A stretch of DNA of 7,968 nucleotides from Chloroflexota bacterium (GCA_016210125.1 JACQUS010000150.1:1-7968), one strand, 5' to 3'. Positions 1 through 6,339 are shown, counted from the first letter of the stretch. Numbers and translations are program-made. Notes: generated by a model not told the origin, from the sequence alone.

Positions 1-84
1 ATGCCGCCGCCCTTGCGCCGAACGCGGGTCGGGCACCGCAGCGAAGGCGTCGAGCAGACCCTGCACCATCGCTTCTGTGTCCAT
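1..84 (-). CDS. ISAs1-type transposase, N-terminal fragment (cut by window edge)
   Basis: Reading the minus strand from the ATG at 84 gives 28 uninterrupted codons to the window edge. The peptide begins MDTEAMVQGLLDAF and continues AAVPDPRSAQGRRH. The LLDAF-x-x-VPDPR-x-x-x-GRRH pattern is the start of the DDE_Tnp_1-associated domain found at the N-terminus of ISAs1/H-repeat family transposases, which cut and join DNA to move the insertion sequence. The catalytic DDE domain would lie beyond the left edge, so it is not possible to say whether the element is intact. No good ribosome-binding site is seen in front of this ATG, so the start may be slightly different. It is divergent from dctP. The family call rests on only 28 residues but the motif is characteristic. 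Confidence 0.7.
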   Translation of the reverse strand, partial: MDTEAMVQGLLDAFAAVPDPRSAQGRRH

Positions 85-126
85 GCGCTCAGTGTGCCAC
101 TCTGTCAAAAGAATGGAAAGGCCCTG
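85..126 (-). mobile_element. Possible terminal region of the ISAs1-type insertion sequence
   Basis: This is the short non-coding stretch between the transposase start and the dctP promoter. On the minus strand it opens with CAGGGCCTTTCC at 126-115, a plausible terminal inverted repeat. The matching end lies outside the window, so neither the boundary nor a target duplication can be confirmed. It also holds a TTGACA (108-103), but I see no convincing -10 box at the right distance. Confidence 0.3.
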
Positions 127-145
127 AGCGAACGAGTACAGGTGC

Positions 146-175
146 TTGACAGCGAGTCTATCAATGTAGTAGCAT
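146..175 (+). promoter_or_regulatory. Candidate sigma70-type promoter of dctP
   Basis: A perfect -35 hexamer TTGACA (146-151) is followed after 18 bases by TAGCAT (170-175, 4 of 6 matches to TATAAT). It lies about 70 bases upstream of the dctP start and is locally more AT-rich than its surroundings. The same arrangement, TTGACA-N18-TAGCGT, occurs in front of hyuB on the other strand, which supports both calls. Transcription would start near 182, giving a leader of about 60 nt. Confidence 0.5.
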
Positions 176-231
176 CGCGCCGCTTGCACGGTCGCTGGGC
201 CGTGGCGAGGCCGAACACGCGATGCTGTGAG

Positions 232-237
232 AAGGAG
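232..237 (+). promoter_or_regulatory. Ribosome-binding site that fixes the dctP start
   Basis: AAGGAG lies 7 bases before the ATG at 245. The reading frame is open further upstream to a GTG at 227, but that codon overlaps the site region and has no such site of its own, so 245 is preferred. Confidence 0.8.
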
Positions 238-244
238 TCGCGCG

Positions 245-1399
245 ATGATCAAGAGGCGGAGTGTCGTAGCGTTCGTGGCCAGCCTGGTTGGGCTGGCGCT
301 CGTGGCCTGCGCGGCGCAGCCGGCCGCGCCGGCGAAGCCCGCCGAGCCGGCGAAGCCGGCGGCTGCGGCCCCGGCCCCGGTACCTGCGCCGGCGGCGCAG
401 CCCGCCCAGCCGGCCAAGCCCGCGGCGCAGCCCGCGAAGCCGGCCGCCGCGGCGCCGGCCAAGGTAGAGAAGGACTACGAGCTCAAGATGGTCGGCATCA
501 TGCCCATGGCGCACTTCTCGCAGAAGGCGATGCAGTTGATGGCCGACCGCATGAAGGAGCTGAGCGGCGGCAAGATCAAGGTCACGACCTACCTCGGCGG
601 CTCGCTCTACAAGGACAAGGATGAGGTCGAGCCGCTACGCACCGGGGCCATCGACATCTCGTCGCACACGTACTCGAACTGGAACGCCTACGTGCCGGCC
701 ACCGAGATCTGGGACGTGGGCGGCCTGTTCCCCGGCGGCTGGGACCAGAAGCTCAAGGTGCTCGATGAGCTGATGAAGGTCTTCGATCCGGAGCTTCAGG
801 CCAAGGCCGGCGTGAAGCAGATCGGCTGGCTGGCATACGGCGACCTTGGGACTCTCGGCAACAACGCCCGGCCGATCACCAAGCCGGAGGACCTCAAGGG
901 TCTCAAGATGCGCGGCATCAGCCGGCGCATGGCCAAGTGGCAAGAGAGCCTGGGCTCGTCCCCGGCAGTCATCAGCTCGGCCGAGGTGTATACCGCGCTT
1001 CAGCGCGGTACCGTCGAGGGCGCGATGAGCGGCAGCACGACCTTCACCGACCGCAAGTGGATCGAGGTCGTGAAGCACGTAACGAACGTCGACGGCTTCG
1101 CGCACATGTTCTTCTACATCCACATGAACAAGAAGCGCTGGGACAGCATGGAGCCGGCCGCGCAGCAGATCGTCCTCCAGGCGACCCGCGAGGCGCAGGA
1201 ATCGGCCAACAAGGTCGCGCTCGACGAGCACAAGAAGGCCGTGCAGGTCATCGCCCAGAAGACACAGTTCGTGCAGCTCTCGGCCGACGAAACCAAGCGC
1301 GTGTGGGCGCCGACGACCAAGGCAGTCGTCGAGGAGTACTTCAAGGACTCGGGCTCGCTGGGCCAGCAGATCAAGCAGCTTATCGACCGCACCAGCTAG
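245..1399 (+). CDS. dctP: TRAP transporter solute-binding lipoprotein, DctP family
   Basis: This 384-residue protein is the extracytoplasmic receptor of a TRAP transporter. It captures a substrate, usually a carboxylate, and hands it to the DctQM membrane unit encoded just downstream. Residues 1-22 form a lipoprotein signal (MIKRR, hydrophobic core, lipobox LVAC with Cys22), so the protein should be lipid-anchored. Residues 23-74 are an Ala/Pro/Lys/Gln low-complexity linker. The binding domain starts near residue 77 (YELKMVGIMP). DctP hallmarks are the DLKGLKMRG segment with Arg223, at the position of the arginine that normally pairs with the ligand carboxylate, and EVYTALQRGTVEGA at 247-260. 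The family is usually about 330 residues; the excess is the linker. The actual substrate cannot be read from the sequence. The family assignment is firm. Confidence 0.93.
   Translation: MIKRRSVVAFVASLVGLALVACAAQPAAPAKPAEPAKPAAAAPAPVPAPAAQPAQPAKPAAQPAKPAAAAPAKVEKDYELKMVGIMPMAHFSQKAMQLMADRMKELSGGKIKVTTYLGGSLYKDKDEVEPLRTGAIDISSHTYSNWNAYVPATEIWDVGGLFPGGWDQKLKVLDELMKVFDPELQAKAGVKQIGWLAYGDLGTLGNNARPITKPEDLKGLKMRGISRRMAKWQESLGSSPAVISSAEVYTALQRGTVEGAMSGSTTFTDRKWIEVVKHVTNVDGFAHMFFYIHMNKKRWDSMEPAAQQIVLQATREAQESANKVALDEHKKAVQVIAQKTQFVQLSADETKRVWAPTTKAVVEEYFKDSGSLGQQIKQLIDRTS
310..463 (+). repeat. Low-complexity PAKPA/PAAAAP-encoding tract inside dctP
   Basis: Imperfect short repeats built from GCC/GCG-CCG-GCC-AAG codons encode the 52-residue flexible tether between the lipidated cysteine and the binding domain. 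PAKPA-type units recur at residues 29-33, 35-39, 57-61 and 63-67. Such tracts may change length by slippage or recombination. The skewed composition also creates long open frames on the other strand and in other frames that are not genes. Confidence 0.75.
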
Positions 1400-1438
1400 A
1401 GCGACTGAGGGCCGAGGCGCGCAGCCACGTGCAGGCGT

Positions 1439-1471
1439 AGGGGCGAACCTTATCGCCCCCTGTAGAGGGGC
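1439..1471. repeat. Palindromic element with two mutually exclusive hairpins
   Basis: GGGGCGA (1440-1446) pairs perfectly with TCGCCCC (1453-1459) around a 6-base loop. The C-run can instead pair downstream as CCCCT (1457-1461) with AGGGG (1466-1470) around GTAG. It begins 40 bases after the dctP stop. Its look matches short interspersed palindromic repeats (REP/BIME-like) that I associate with Chloroflexota genomes, but only one copy is in the window. It could alternatively be a dctP 3' stabilising structure. Confidence 0.45.
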
Positions 1472-1540
1472 AGACGCGGGCTTCGTCCTTGCGCCACCCC
1501 TGGTTGCACAGTGCTTCGGCGATGAGCCCGGAGTCCCACG

Positions 1541-1567
1541 GCCGCCGTGCGGGCCCGGCGCGGCGGC
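1541..1567 (+). terminator. Strong GC hairpin after dctP, possible attenuator or RNA-processing structure
   Basis: GCCGCCGTGC (1541-1550) pairs with GCGCGGCGGC (1558-1567), giving a 10-bp stem with one G-U wobble and a 7-base loop. No U-run follows, so classic intrinsic termination is doubtful. A partial terminator or an RNA-decay barrier between dctP and dctQM is more likely. Confidence 0.35.
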
Positions 1568-1724
1568 GTGTCCGACCTGGTGAGCGGCCGGCAGCGCAGC
1601 CTGTGCCTGGCTCGCTTGCTATGCGGCCGGGGCGCTCCCGTGGGCCGCGGCCCCTCGGGGAGCCGGCCGCGCGCCCGCACGCCGGCGCGTGCGGAGCCCG
1701 GCGCGGCGGCAGACGATCCACGAC

Positions 1725-1730
1725 AGGAGG
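1725..1730 (+). promoter_or_regulatory. Ribosome-binding site of dctQ
   Basis: A full-consensus AGGAGG lies 3 bases before ATG 1734 and 6 bases before GTG 1737. The spacing to the ATG is short, so the GTG is a real alternative start; the two differ by a single residue. The longer open frame starting at 1689 is excluded, because this site sits inside it. Confidence 0.75.
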
Positions 1731-1733
1731 CGT

Positions 1734-2348
1734 ATGGTGGCTAGCACCGCACGCGCGCCGGGGCAGAGACCGCAGCGTGGCCTAGGCGAGACGGTCGGTA
1801 CGGCGATCGACCGCGCGAGCGACATCTCTGGCTACGTCGCAGCTTTCATCATGGTCGTTACGGCCATCATCATCACCTACGAGGTGGTCGTCCGCAAGCT
1901 GGGCGCGCCGACCACCTGGACGTTCGACTTCAGCAACTGGTTCCAGCTCGCCATCGTCTTCTTCGGCCTCGCGTACACGCAGCGCCAGCGCGCCAACATC
2001 CAGGTCGACATCTTCGCCCGCCGCCTGCGTATTCGCCGGCAGGTCGGGGTGCGCATCTTCGGCTGCGCCATCGGGATCGTCACCATGGGGCTGATGGCGT
2101 GGCAGGGAACGGTGATGGTGCTCGATGCCATCTCCACCAACCAGATGACACGCGAGATGACGCGCATCCCCGCATGGTGGACGATGTGGGTCATCCCCTT
2201 GGGGTCGCTCCTGGTTACCCTCCAGCTCCTGCGCCAGATGGCCTGGGACATCGCCTGGCTGCGCTACGGGACCGGCGGGACGCTCGAAGAGCTGGGGCTG
2301 CTCTCTCTGGAGGAGCGTGAGCTGCGTATGGCCTTGGGCGAGGAGTAG
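1734..2348 (+). CDS. dctQ: TRAP transporter small permease subunit, DctQ family
   Basis: This 204-residue inner-membrane protein is the small four-helix subunit that pairs with DctM to form the TRAP permease. Hydrophobic segments lie at about residues 33-52, 67-82, 104-124 and 148-166. Family-like features are the YEVVVRKLG end of helix 1, the FSNWFQLAIVFFGLAY second helix, the polar R-x-R-A-N-I-Q-V-D-IFARRL loop after it, and the W-rich IPAWWTMWVIPLG start of helix 4. The N-terminus (about 30 residues) and the acidic C-terminus are cytoplasmic-type tails. It follows dctP after a structured spacer. Only 3 bases separate its stop from the dctM start, so the two permease genes are surely co-translated. 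The TRAP context makes the call firm although DctQ proteins are divergent. Confidence 0.9.
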   Translation: MVASTARAPGQRPQRGLGETVGTAIDRASDISGYVAAFIMVVTAIIITYEVVVRKLGAPTTWTFDFSNWFQLAIVFFGLAYTQRQRANIQVDIFARRLRIRRQVGVRIFGCAIGIVTMGLMAWQGTVMVLDAISTNQMTREMTRIPAWWTMWVIPLGSLLVTLQLLRQMAWDIAWLRYGTGGTLEELGLLSLEERELRMALGEE

Positions 2349-2351
2349 CCG

Positions 2352-3644
2352 ATGGAACTGCTCGGGCTTTCCCTGCTGCTGCTGGCGCTCCTCGCGCTCA
2401 ATGTCCCGATCGCCTTTGCGCTGCTCGGCGCGTCGGCCGTCGGCCTGTTCGTCTTCCAGGGCGGTCTGGGGGGTATCTACCAGATGCCCCTGCAGGGCTA
2501 CAGCATCGGCCGCGAGTTCGTGCTCGTGGCCATTCCGCTCTTTATCCTGATGGCCCAAGTCCTCTCTGCCGGCGGTGTGGGGCGCGACCTCTTCGACATC
2601 GCCAGCAAGTGGCTGCGGCACTTCCCCGGTGGGCTGGGCATCGCCACCATCGGCGCGACGGCGATCTTCTCCGCGATCTCGGGCGCGGCCGTCGCCGCCG
2701 CGGCGACGATGAGCCTCGTCGCAATTCCGGAGATGCTCAAGCGCGGCTATCCCAAGCGCCTCACGCTGGGGCTGGTGGCCGTAGCCTCCGGCCTCGACAT
2801 CCTGATCCCGCCGAGCATCCCGCTGATCCTGTACGGCGCGCTGGCGGACGAGTCGGTCGGCAAGCTGTACATCGGCGGGCTCGGCCCGGGTATCCTCTGG
2901 GCGGGGATGTACGCCGGCTACCTGGCGTACCTCGCGGCGCGGGGGAAGATCCAGGTCGTCGAAGAGCCAGCGACGTGGCGTGAGCGCTTCGAGTCCACCA
3001 GGAACGGCTTCTGGGGCCTCTTCATCCCCGTCCTGGTCATCGGCGGCATCTATAGCGGCATCTTCACCCCGACCGAGGCCGCGGCCGTCGGCGTAGTCAT
3101 CGCCTACCTCGTCGTAGTGCTCGTCTACCGCTCGCAGTCGCTCACCGACCTCGTGAACGTCACCATGGATGCTCTCAAAGGCTCCATCATGCTCTACGCG
3201 GTGATCGTCGGCGCGACGGTCTTTGGCTATCTCCTGAACATCCTGCACGTCCCGCAGGACGTCACCGCCTGGGTGGCCAGCATGAACGTGCATCCGATCG
3301 TGGTCATCTACATCATCAACCTGCTGCTCATCATCCTGGGTATGTTCCTCGACGTGGCCTCGATCATCCTGATTACCGTGCCCATCCTGTACCCGGTGAT
3401 CACCTCGCTGGGCTTCGACGGCGTCTGGTTCGGCGTGCTGTTCGTCGCCAACATGAACCTGGCGGTCGTCACGCCGCCGGTCGGCCTCTGCCTCTACGTC
3501 GTGCAAGGGGTGACGAAAGAGCCGCTGGACGAGGTGGTGCGCGGCGTGCTGCCTTTCTATTCGCTCATGGTGCTCGGCCTGATCCTGATGGTCCACTTCC
3601 CGCAGATCATCCTGTTCCTGCCGGACCTGATGGGCCCGCGCTGA
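2352..3644 (+). CDS. dctM: TRAP transporter large permease subunit, DctM family
   Basis: This 430-residue polytopic membrane protein, about 12 hydrophobic segments, is the transport-catalysing subunit of the TRAP system and belongs to the ion-transporter superfamily; TRAP uptake is normally driven by a sodium gradient. Family motifs are IFSAISGAAVAAAATM (105-120), LDILIPPSIPLILYG (148-162), FTPTEAAAVG (238-247), GMFLDVASIILITVPIL (330-346) and NMNLAVVTPPVGL (367-379). Length is normal for DctM. GAGGAG (2340-2345), inside the end of dctQ, is spaced 6 bases from the ATG and supports the start and translational coupling. Its last 38 bases overlap the 3' end of the convergent hyuB gene, so no separate terminator fits between them. 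Confidence 0.95.
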   Translation: MELLGLSLLLLALLALNVPIAFALLGASAVGLFVFQGGLGGIYQMPLQGYSIGREFVLVAIPLFILMAQVLSAGGVGRDLFDIASKWLRHFPGGLGIATIGATAIFSAISGAAVAAAATMSLVAIPEMLKRGYPKRLTLGLVAVASGLDILIPPSIPLILYGALADESVGKLYIGGLGPGILWAGMYAGYLAYLAARGKIQVVEEPATWRERFESTRNGFWGLFIPVLVIGGIYSGIFTPTEAAAVGVVIAYLVVVLVYRSQSLTDLVNVTMDALKGSIMLYAVIVGATVFGYLLNILHVPQDVTAWVASMNVHPIVVIYIINLLLIILGMFLDVASIILITVPILYPVITSLGFDGVWFGVLFVANMNLAVVTPPVGLCLYVVQGVTKEPLDEVVRGVLPFYSLMVLGLILMVHFPQIILFLPDLMGPR

Positions 3645-5370
3645 GCTCGGCGCGCAGCCGCGCGCTGGCCGCTGCGTCGACGCTCAGCGTTGCCTCGGCG
3701 ATGACCACGCCGTAGGCCTCGCGTGCGTGGGCGATGCTAACCTTGCCCCCGCGCGCGTCTGCCAGGACGCGCGCGGGGTCGCGCTCGTAGGCCAGGCCCC
3801 AGCCACCCCCGGCAGCGATGGTCAGCTCGACAAGGTCGCCGGGCTGGAGGGCCACGACGGCCTTGCCGTGCATCTCGACCGGTGCCTCTCCCACGCGCTG
3901 GAGGACCAAGCGTGAGGGTGCGCCGGGGCGGCCGCCGCAGAGGCCGTAGGGCGGGAAGCGCTGGCGGTCGCTGCGGCTGCGGAGCAGCCCCTCGCCCTGG
4001 CCGAGGTAGCGCCAGGAACGGCGGATCGCCAGGCCGCCGCGCCAACTGCCCGGCCCGCCGGAGTCGGGCACCAGCTCGTGGCACTCGACGCGGATCGGGA
4101 AGTTGGCCTCGATGACCTCCACCGGCGTGTTCGTATGGTTGACCTGCACGTCTGCCAAGCCGTCGACGCCGTCCTTGGCGCAGCGGGCGCCCCATGTGCC
4201 CTGCACCAAGTCCACGCAGAGGAAGGGCTCGCCGCGGCGCGTCCGCCCGCTGAAGCGCATGAGGTACGAGCCACCCTCGCAGCCGGCAATCGCGCCCTCG
4301 GGCACGAGGCGCGCTAGCGCCCCGATCACCACCTCGGCAGCGCGGTAGACGATCAGGCCGCGCTCGGAGCACGGCGCTGGTGGGCGCGGGTTGAGCACCG
4401 AGCCCGACGGAATGTCCACGTGCACGGTGCGGAAGAGGCCGCCGTTGTTGGGCGGGTCGCCCTTCAGGCAGCAGCGCACGACGAAGTGCACACCGCTTAC
4501 GGCCTCGAAGGGCGGGAAGTTGATCGCCGCCGGCACCTGCGGCGAGGTGCCGGCGTAGTCGACGAAGAGCTGGTCGCCCTGCTTGGTCACCTTGGCGTGG
4601 AAGACGACCGGGTTGCCGCTAACGCCGTCGTCGTCGCAGTAATCCTCGAACTCGGCCGTGCCGTCGGGCCACTCGGCGATCTGCGCCCGCGCCAGCGTCT
4701 CGCCGTAGGCGAGCAGCCCGTCGAGGTATGCCTTCAGGGTCTCGGGACCATACGTCGCCGCCAGCTCGCGCAGCCCGGCCTCGCCGGTGGCCAGCGAGGT
4801 CACCTGGGCGTGGACGTCGGCGAGCAGCACGTCGGGGTAGCGGACGTTCAGCTCCAGCAGCTTCCACATCGTCTCGTTGGGCTGGCCACGATCGTAGAGC
4901 TTGAGCGGCGGAATGCGCAGGCCCTCCTGGTAGATCTCCGTGTTGTCGAAGGCCATGCTGCCGGGCACGCGCCCACCAACGTCGGTGTGGTGCGCCTTCG
5001 ACGTGGCGTAGCCCAGTAGCACGCCGTCCGTGAAGACCGGCTTCATGATGTGGATGTCGTTCAGGTGCGTGCCGCCGTGGTACGGGTCGTTGACGATGTA
5101 CACGTCGCCGGGCTGAACCTGGCCGGCGAACGCGTCGACGACCTGCCGCAGCACCGCGGGGACGGTGCCCAGGGCGTTCGGCTGGGTGATCGAGACGGCG
5201 ATCAGCTCGCCTTGGGTGTCGCACAGGGCGCAAAAGAAGTCCTGCGCGTCCTTGATGAGCTGCGAGGCGCAGGTGCGCTCGAGGGTGAAGGACATCTCGT
5301 CGACGATTGCCTGGAGGTGGTTCTTGACCACCTCCATCGTGATGGGATCGAGGCCGCGCTCCTGCCACAT
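3607..5370 (-). CDS. hyuB: Hydantoinase B / oxoprolinase family protein
   Basis: This 587-residue cytoplasmic protein belongs to the HyuB family, the beta-type subunits of N-methylhydantoinases, 5-oxoprolinase and related acetone or acetophenone carboxylases. Members normally act with an ATP-using HyuA partner to open cyclic amides or activate ketones. Visible signatures are DPITMEVVKNHL near the start, D-x-QGELIAVSI (51-61), VNDPYHGGTHLNDIH (93-107), NTPVEVIEANFPIRVE, the glycine-rich DSGGPGSWRGG, and the C-terminal GGGWG-x-x-YERDPARVL block ending in AREAYGVV. Length is typical and it looks intact. The ATG at 5370 is preferred because AAGGGA sits 7 bases upstream; the open frame extends to 5526 but runs through a candidate promoter. 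No hyuA is in the window, so the exact substrate is unknown. Confidence 0.92.
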   Translation of the reverse strand: MWQERGLDPITMEVVKNHLQAIVDEMSFTLERTCASQLIKDAQDFFCALCDTQGELIAVSITQPNALGTVPAVLRQVVDAFAGQVQPGDVYIVNDPYHGGTHLNDIHIMKPVFTDGVLLGYATSKAHHTDVGGRVPGSMAFDNTEIYQEGLRIPPLKLYDRGQPNETMWKLLELNVRYPDVLLADVHAQVTSLATGEAGLRELAATYGPETLKAYLDGLLAYGETLARAQIAEWPDGTAEFEDYCDDDGVSGNPVVFHAKVTKQGDQLFVDYAGTSPQVPAAINFPPFEAVSGVHFVVRCCLKGDPPNNGGLFRTVHVDIPSGSVLNPRPPAPCSERGLIVYRAAEVVIGALARLVPEGAIAGCEGGSYLMRFSGRTRRGEPFLCVDLVQGTWGARCAKDGVDGLADVQVNHTNTPVEVIEANFPIRVECHELVPDSGGPGSWRGGLAIRRSWRYLGQGEGLLRSRSDRQRFPPYGLCGGRPGAPSRLVLQRVGEAPVEMHGKAVVALQPGDLVELTIAAGGGWGLAYERDPARVLADARGGKVSIAHAREAYGVVIAEATLSVDAAASARLRAELSAGPSGPAGTG

Positions 5371-5377
5371 CGTGTCG

Positions 5378-5383
5378 TCCCTT
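5378..5383 (-). promoter_or_regulatory. Ribosome-binding site that fixes the hyuB start
   Basis: On the minus strand AAGGGA lies 7 bases before the ATG at 5370. This rules out the longer open frame beginning at 5526, whose extra 52 residues lack family similarity. Confidence 0.7.
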
Positions 5384-5435
5384 GGTGCGCCGATCTCGGC
5401 CGCGGCCCGCGCTCGGCGGTCGGCCGGCGCGCCGC

Positions 5436-5465
5436 ACGCTAGCATCCTGCGGCCGGTGCTGTCAA
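5436..5465 (-). promoter_or_regulatory. Candidate sigma70-type promoter of hyuB with extended -10
   Basis: On the minus strand a perfect TTGACA (5465-5460) is followed after 18 bases by TAGCGT (5441-5436), preceded by TGC, an extended -10 arrangement. The spacing and -10 core match the candidate dctP promoter. It lies about 66 bases upstream of the hyuB ATG and suggests hyuB has its own transcript. Confidence 0.5.
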
Positions 5466-5501
5466 GGCAGCCGGCGCGGAGCCCGGCCACCGGCCGCAGC
5501 C

Positions 5502-5524
5502 GCGGCAGGGCGGAGCCCTGCCGC
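5502..5524 (-). terminator. Perfect 10-bp hairpin after the MBL-fold gene
   Basis: GCGGCAGGGC (5502-5511) and GCCCTGCCGC (5515-5524) form a perfect stem with a 3-base loop. It starts 20 bases after the MBL-fold gene stop and precedes the hyuB promoter. No T-run follows, so it may be a GC-type terminator, a dispersed palindromic repeat, or both. Confidence 0.45.
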
Positions 5525-5544
5525 ACGATGGCTCGGGGCGCTGC

Positions 5545-6339
5545 CTACGGCCGGCCCCAGGGGACGAAGCGCATCGTCTCGTCGTCGGAGAGGATGGCGA
5601 TCGGCGCGGGGTCGCCGCTCTTCAGCGTCACCACCTGGTCCATCGAGCCCGGCTCGAAGAAGACCTGGAAGGTGATGCTCTGCGGCAGCAGGTACTCCAC
5701 GCGGCTCTCGCCGCGCACGAGCCGGAAGGGCCGGTCGTGGCCGCAGTAGAGGATGTCGCAGGTGTTGACGATCTTCTCGCCGCTGCGCTCGGCGGCGCGC
5801 TCGTCGAAGAAGATCAGGTACGGCTTGCGGCGGAGCGTCGTGCGCGCGTTGGGCAGCGCGTCGCCGATGGCGCCGACCTTGCCCTCGGGCGTATCGACGA
5901 CCACGCTGATGTGGCCTACCGTATGCCCCGGCGTCTCGATGATGCGCACGCCCGGCTCGACCTCGAAGCCTTCCTCGACCGTCTTGATCTCACGCCCGGC
6001 GAGCGCGGCGCTGACGTACTTCATCGTCGCCCAATCGCCGGTGCGCGGCGACTTGACGTACTCCAGCTCGGCCGGGTGGATGTAGAGCGTGGCGTTCGGG
6101 AAGATGTCGAGGCACTGCATATGGTCCCAGTGCAGGTGGGTGAGCACGATCGTGTCCACCTGCTGGGGCGTGACGCCCAGCGCGCGCAGCCGCTCCTCGA
6201 CCATCACCCGCCGGCCGTAGTGCGCCGTGTCGACGAGCGTCGTGCGCTGGCCGCGGATGAGGGTGACGGTGGAGATGCCGAAGCGCATCTGGTCGCTGTT
6301 GGCGGTGAACCCCTGGACGACGAGGTCGAGCTTGGGCAT
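5545..6339 (-). CDS. MBL-fold (metallo-beta-lactamase superfamily) metallohydrolase
   Basis: This 264-residue protein is a soluble, probably dinuclear zinc hydrolase. The metal-binding set is complete: THLHWDH gives His68, His70, Asp72 and His73; TPGHTVGH gives His139; GDALPNA gives Asp160; and YCGHDRP gives His201. The first half carries the usual LVDTAHYGRR and LRALGVTPQQVDTIVLTH elements. There is no signal peptide. The layout resembles lactonase-like and MBLAC1-like members that open lactones or thioesters, but the substrate cannot be assigned. A GGAGG (6351-6347) 7 bases before the ATG supports the start. It sits between hyuB and the small cassette on the same strand, with hairpin and promoter signals separating it from hyuB. 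The C-terminal about 60 residues continue past the catalytic core and have no motif I recognise. Confidence 0.92.
   Translation of the reverse strand: MPKLDLVVQGFTANSDQMRFGISTVTLIRGQRTTLVDTAHYGRRVMVEERLRALGVTPQQVDTIVLTHLHWDHMQCLDIFPNATLYIHPAELEYVKSPRTGDWATMKYVSAALAGREIKTVEEGFEVEPGVRIIETPGHTVGHISVVVDTPEGKVGAIGDALPNARTTLRRKPYLIFFDERAAERSGEKIVNTCDILYCGHDRPFRLVRGESRVEYLLPQSITFQVFFEPGSMDQVVTLKSGDPAPIAILSDDETMRFVPWGRP

Larger units (their letters stand above)
1400..1733. other. 334-base non-coding spacer between dctP and dctQ, rich in inverted repeats
   Basis: No convincing gene is seen on either strand. The open frames here are Arg/Pro/Gly-rich translations of very GC-rich DNA with no recognisable domain. 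The left part holds a palindromic element (1439-1471). The middle holds a strong hairpin (1541-1567) and a 12-bp perfect palindrome GGGCCGCGGCCC (1642-1653). The right end carries the dctQ ribosome-binding site. No clear promoter was found. The spacer probably separates the abundant binding-protein message from the permease message by pausing, processing or partial termination, as is common in transporter operons; that is inference. Confidence 0.6.

Noticed and set aside
1..624. 207-codon plus-strand open frame from the left edge
   Set aside because: It runs through the transposase start, the dctP promoter and the dctP linker in another frame. The Gly/Arg/Ala-rich product has no domain.
1489..1785. 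Small plus-strand frames in the dctP-dctQ spacer
   Set aside because: They have Arg/Pro/Gly-rich composition and no ribosome-binding site, and they span hairpins and the dctQ start.
1782..3596. 604-codon open frame on the minus strand
   Set aside because: It is antisense to dctQ and dctM, whose family motifs are unmistakable. Its translation is dominated by His/Asp/Glu/Arg, typical of the reverse complement of hydrophobic, high-GC codons.
4420..5019. 199-codon plus-strand frame antisense to hyuB
   Set aside because: It is the complement of conserved HyuB sequence; its Val/Leu/Arg/Gly-rich product has no recognisable motif.
4619..5437. 272-codon minus-strand frame overlapping hyuB
   Set aside because: It is an Arg/Pro-rich frame shadow of the clear HyuB reading frame and starts upstream of the hyuB ribosome-binding site without one of its own.
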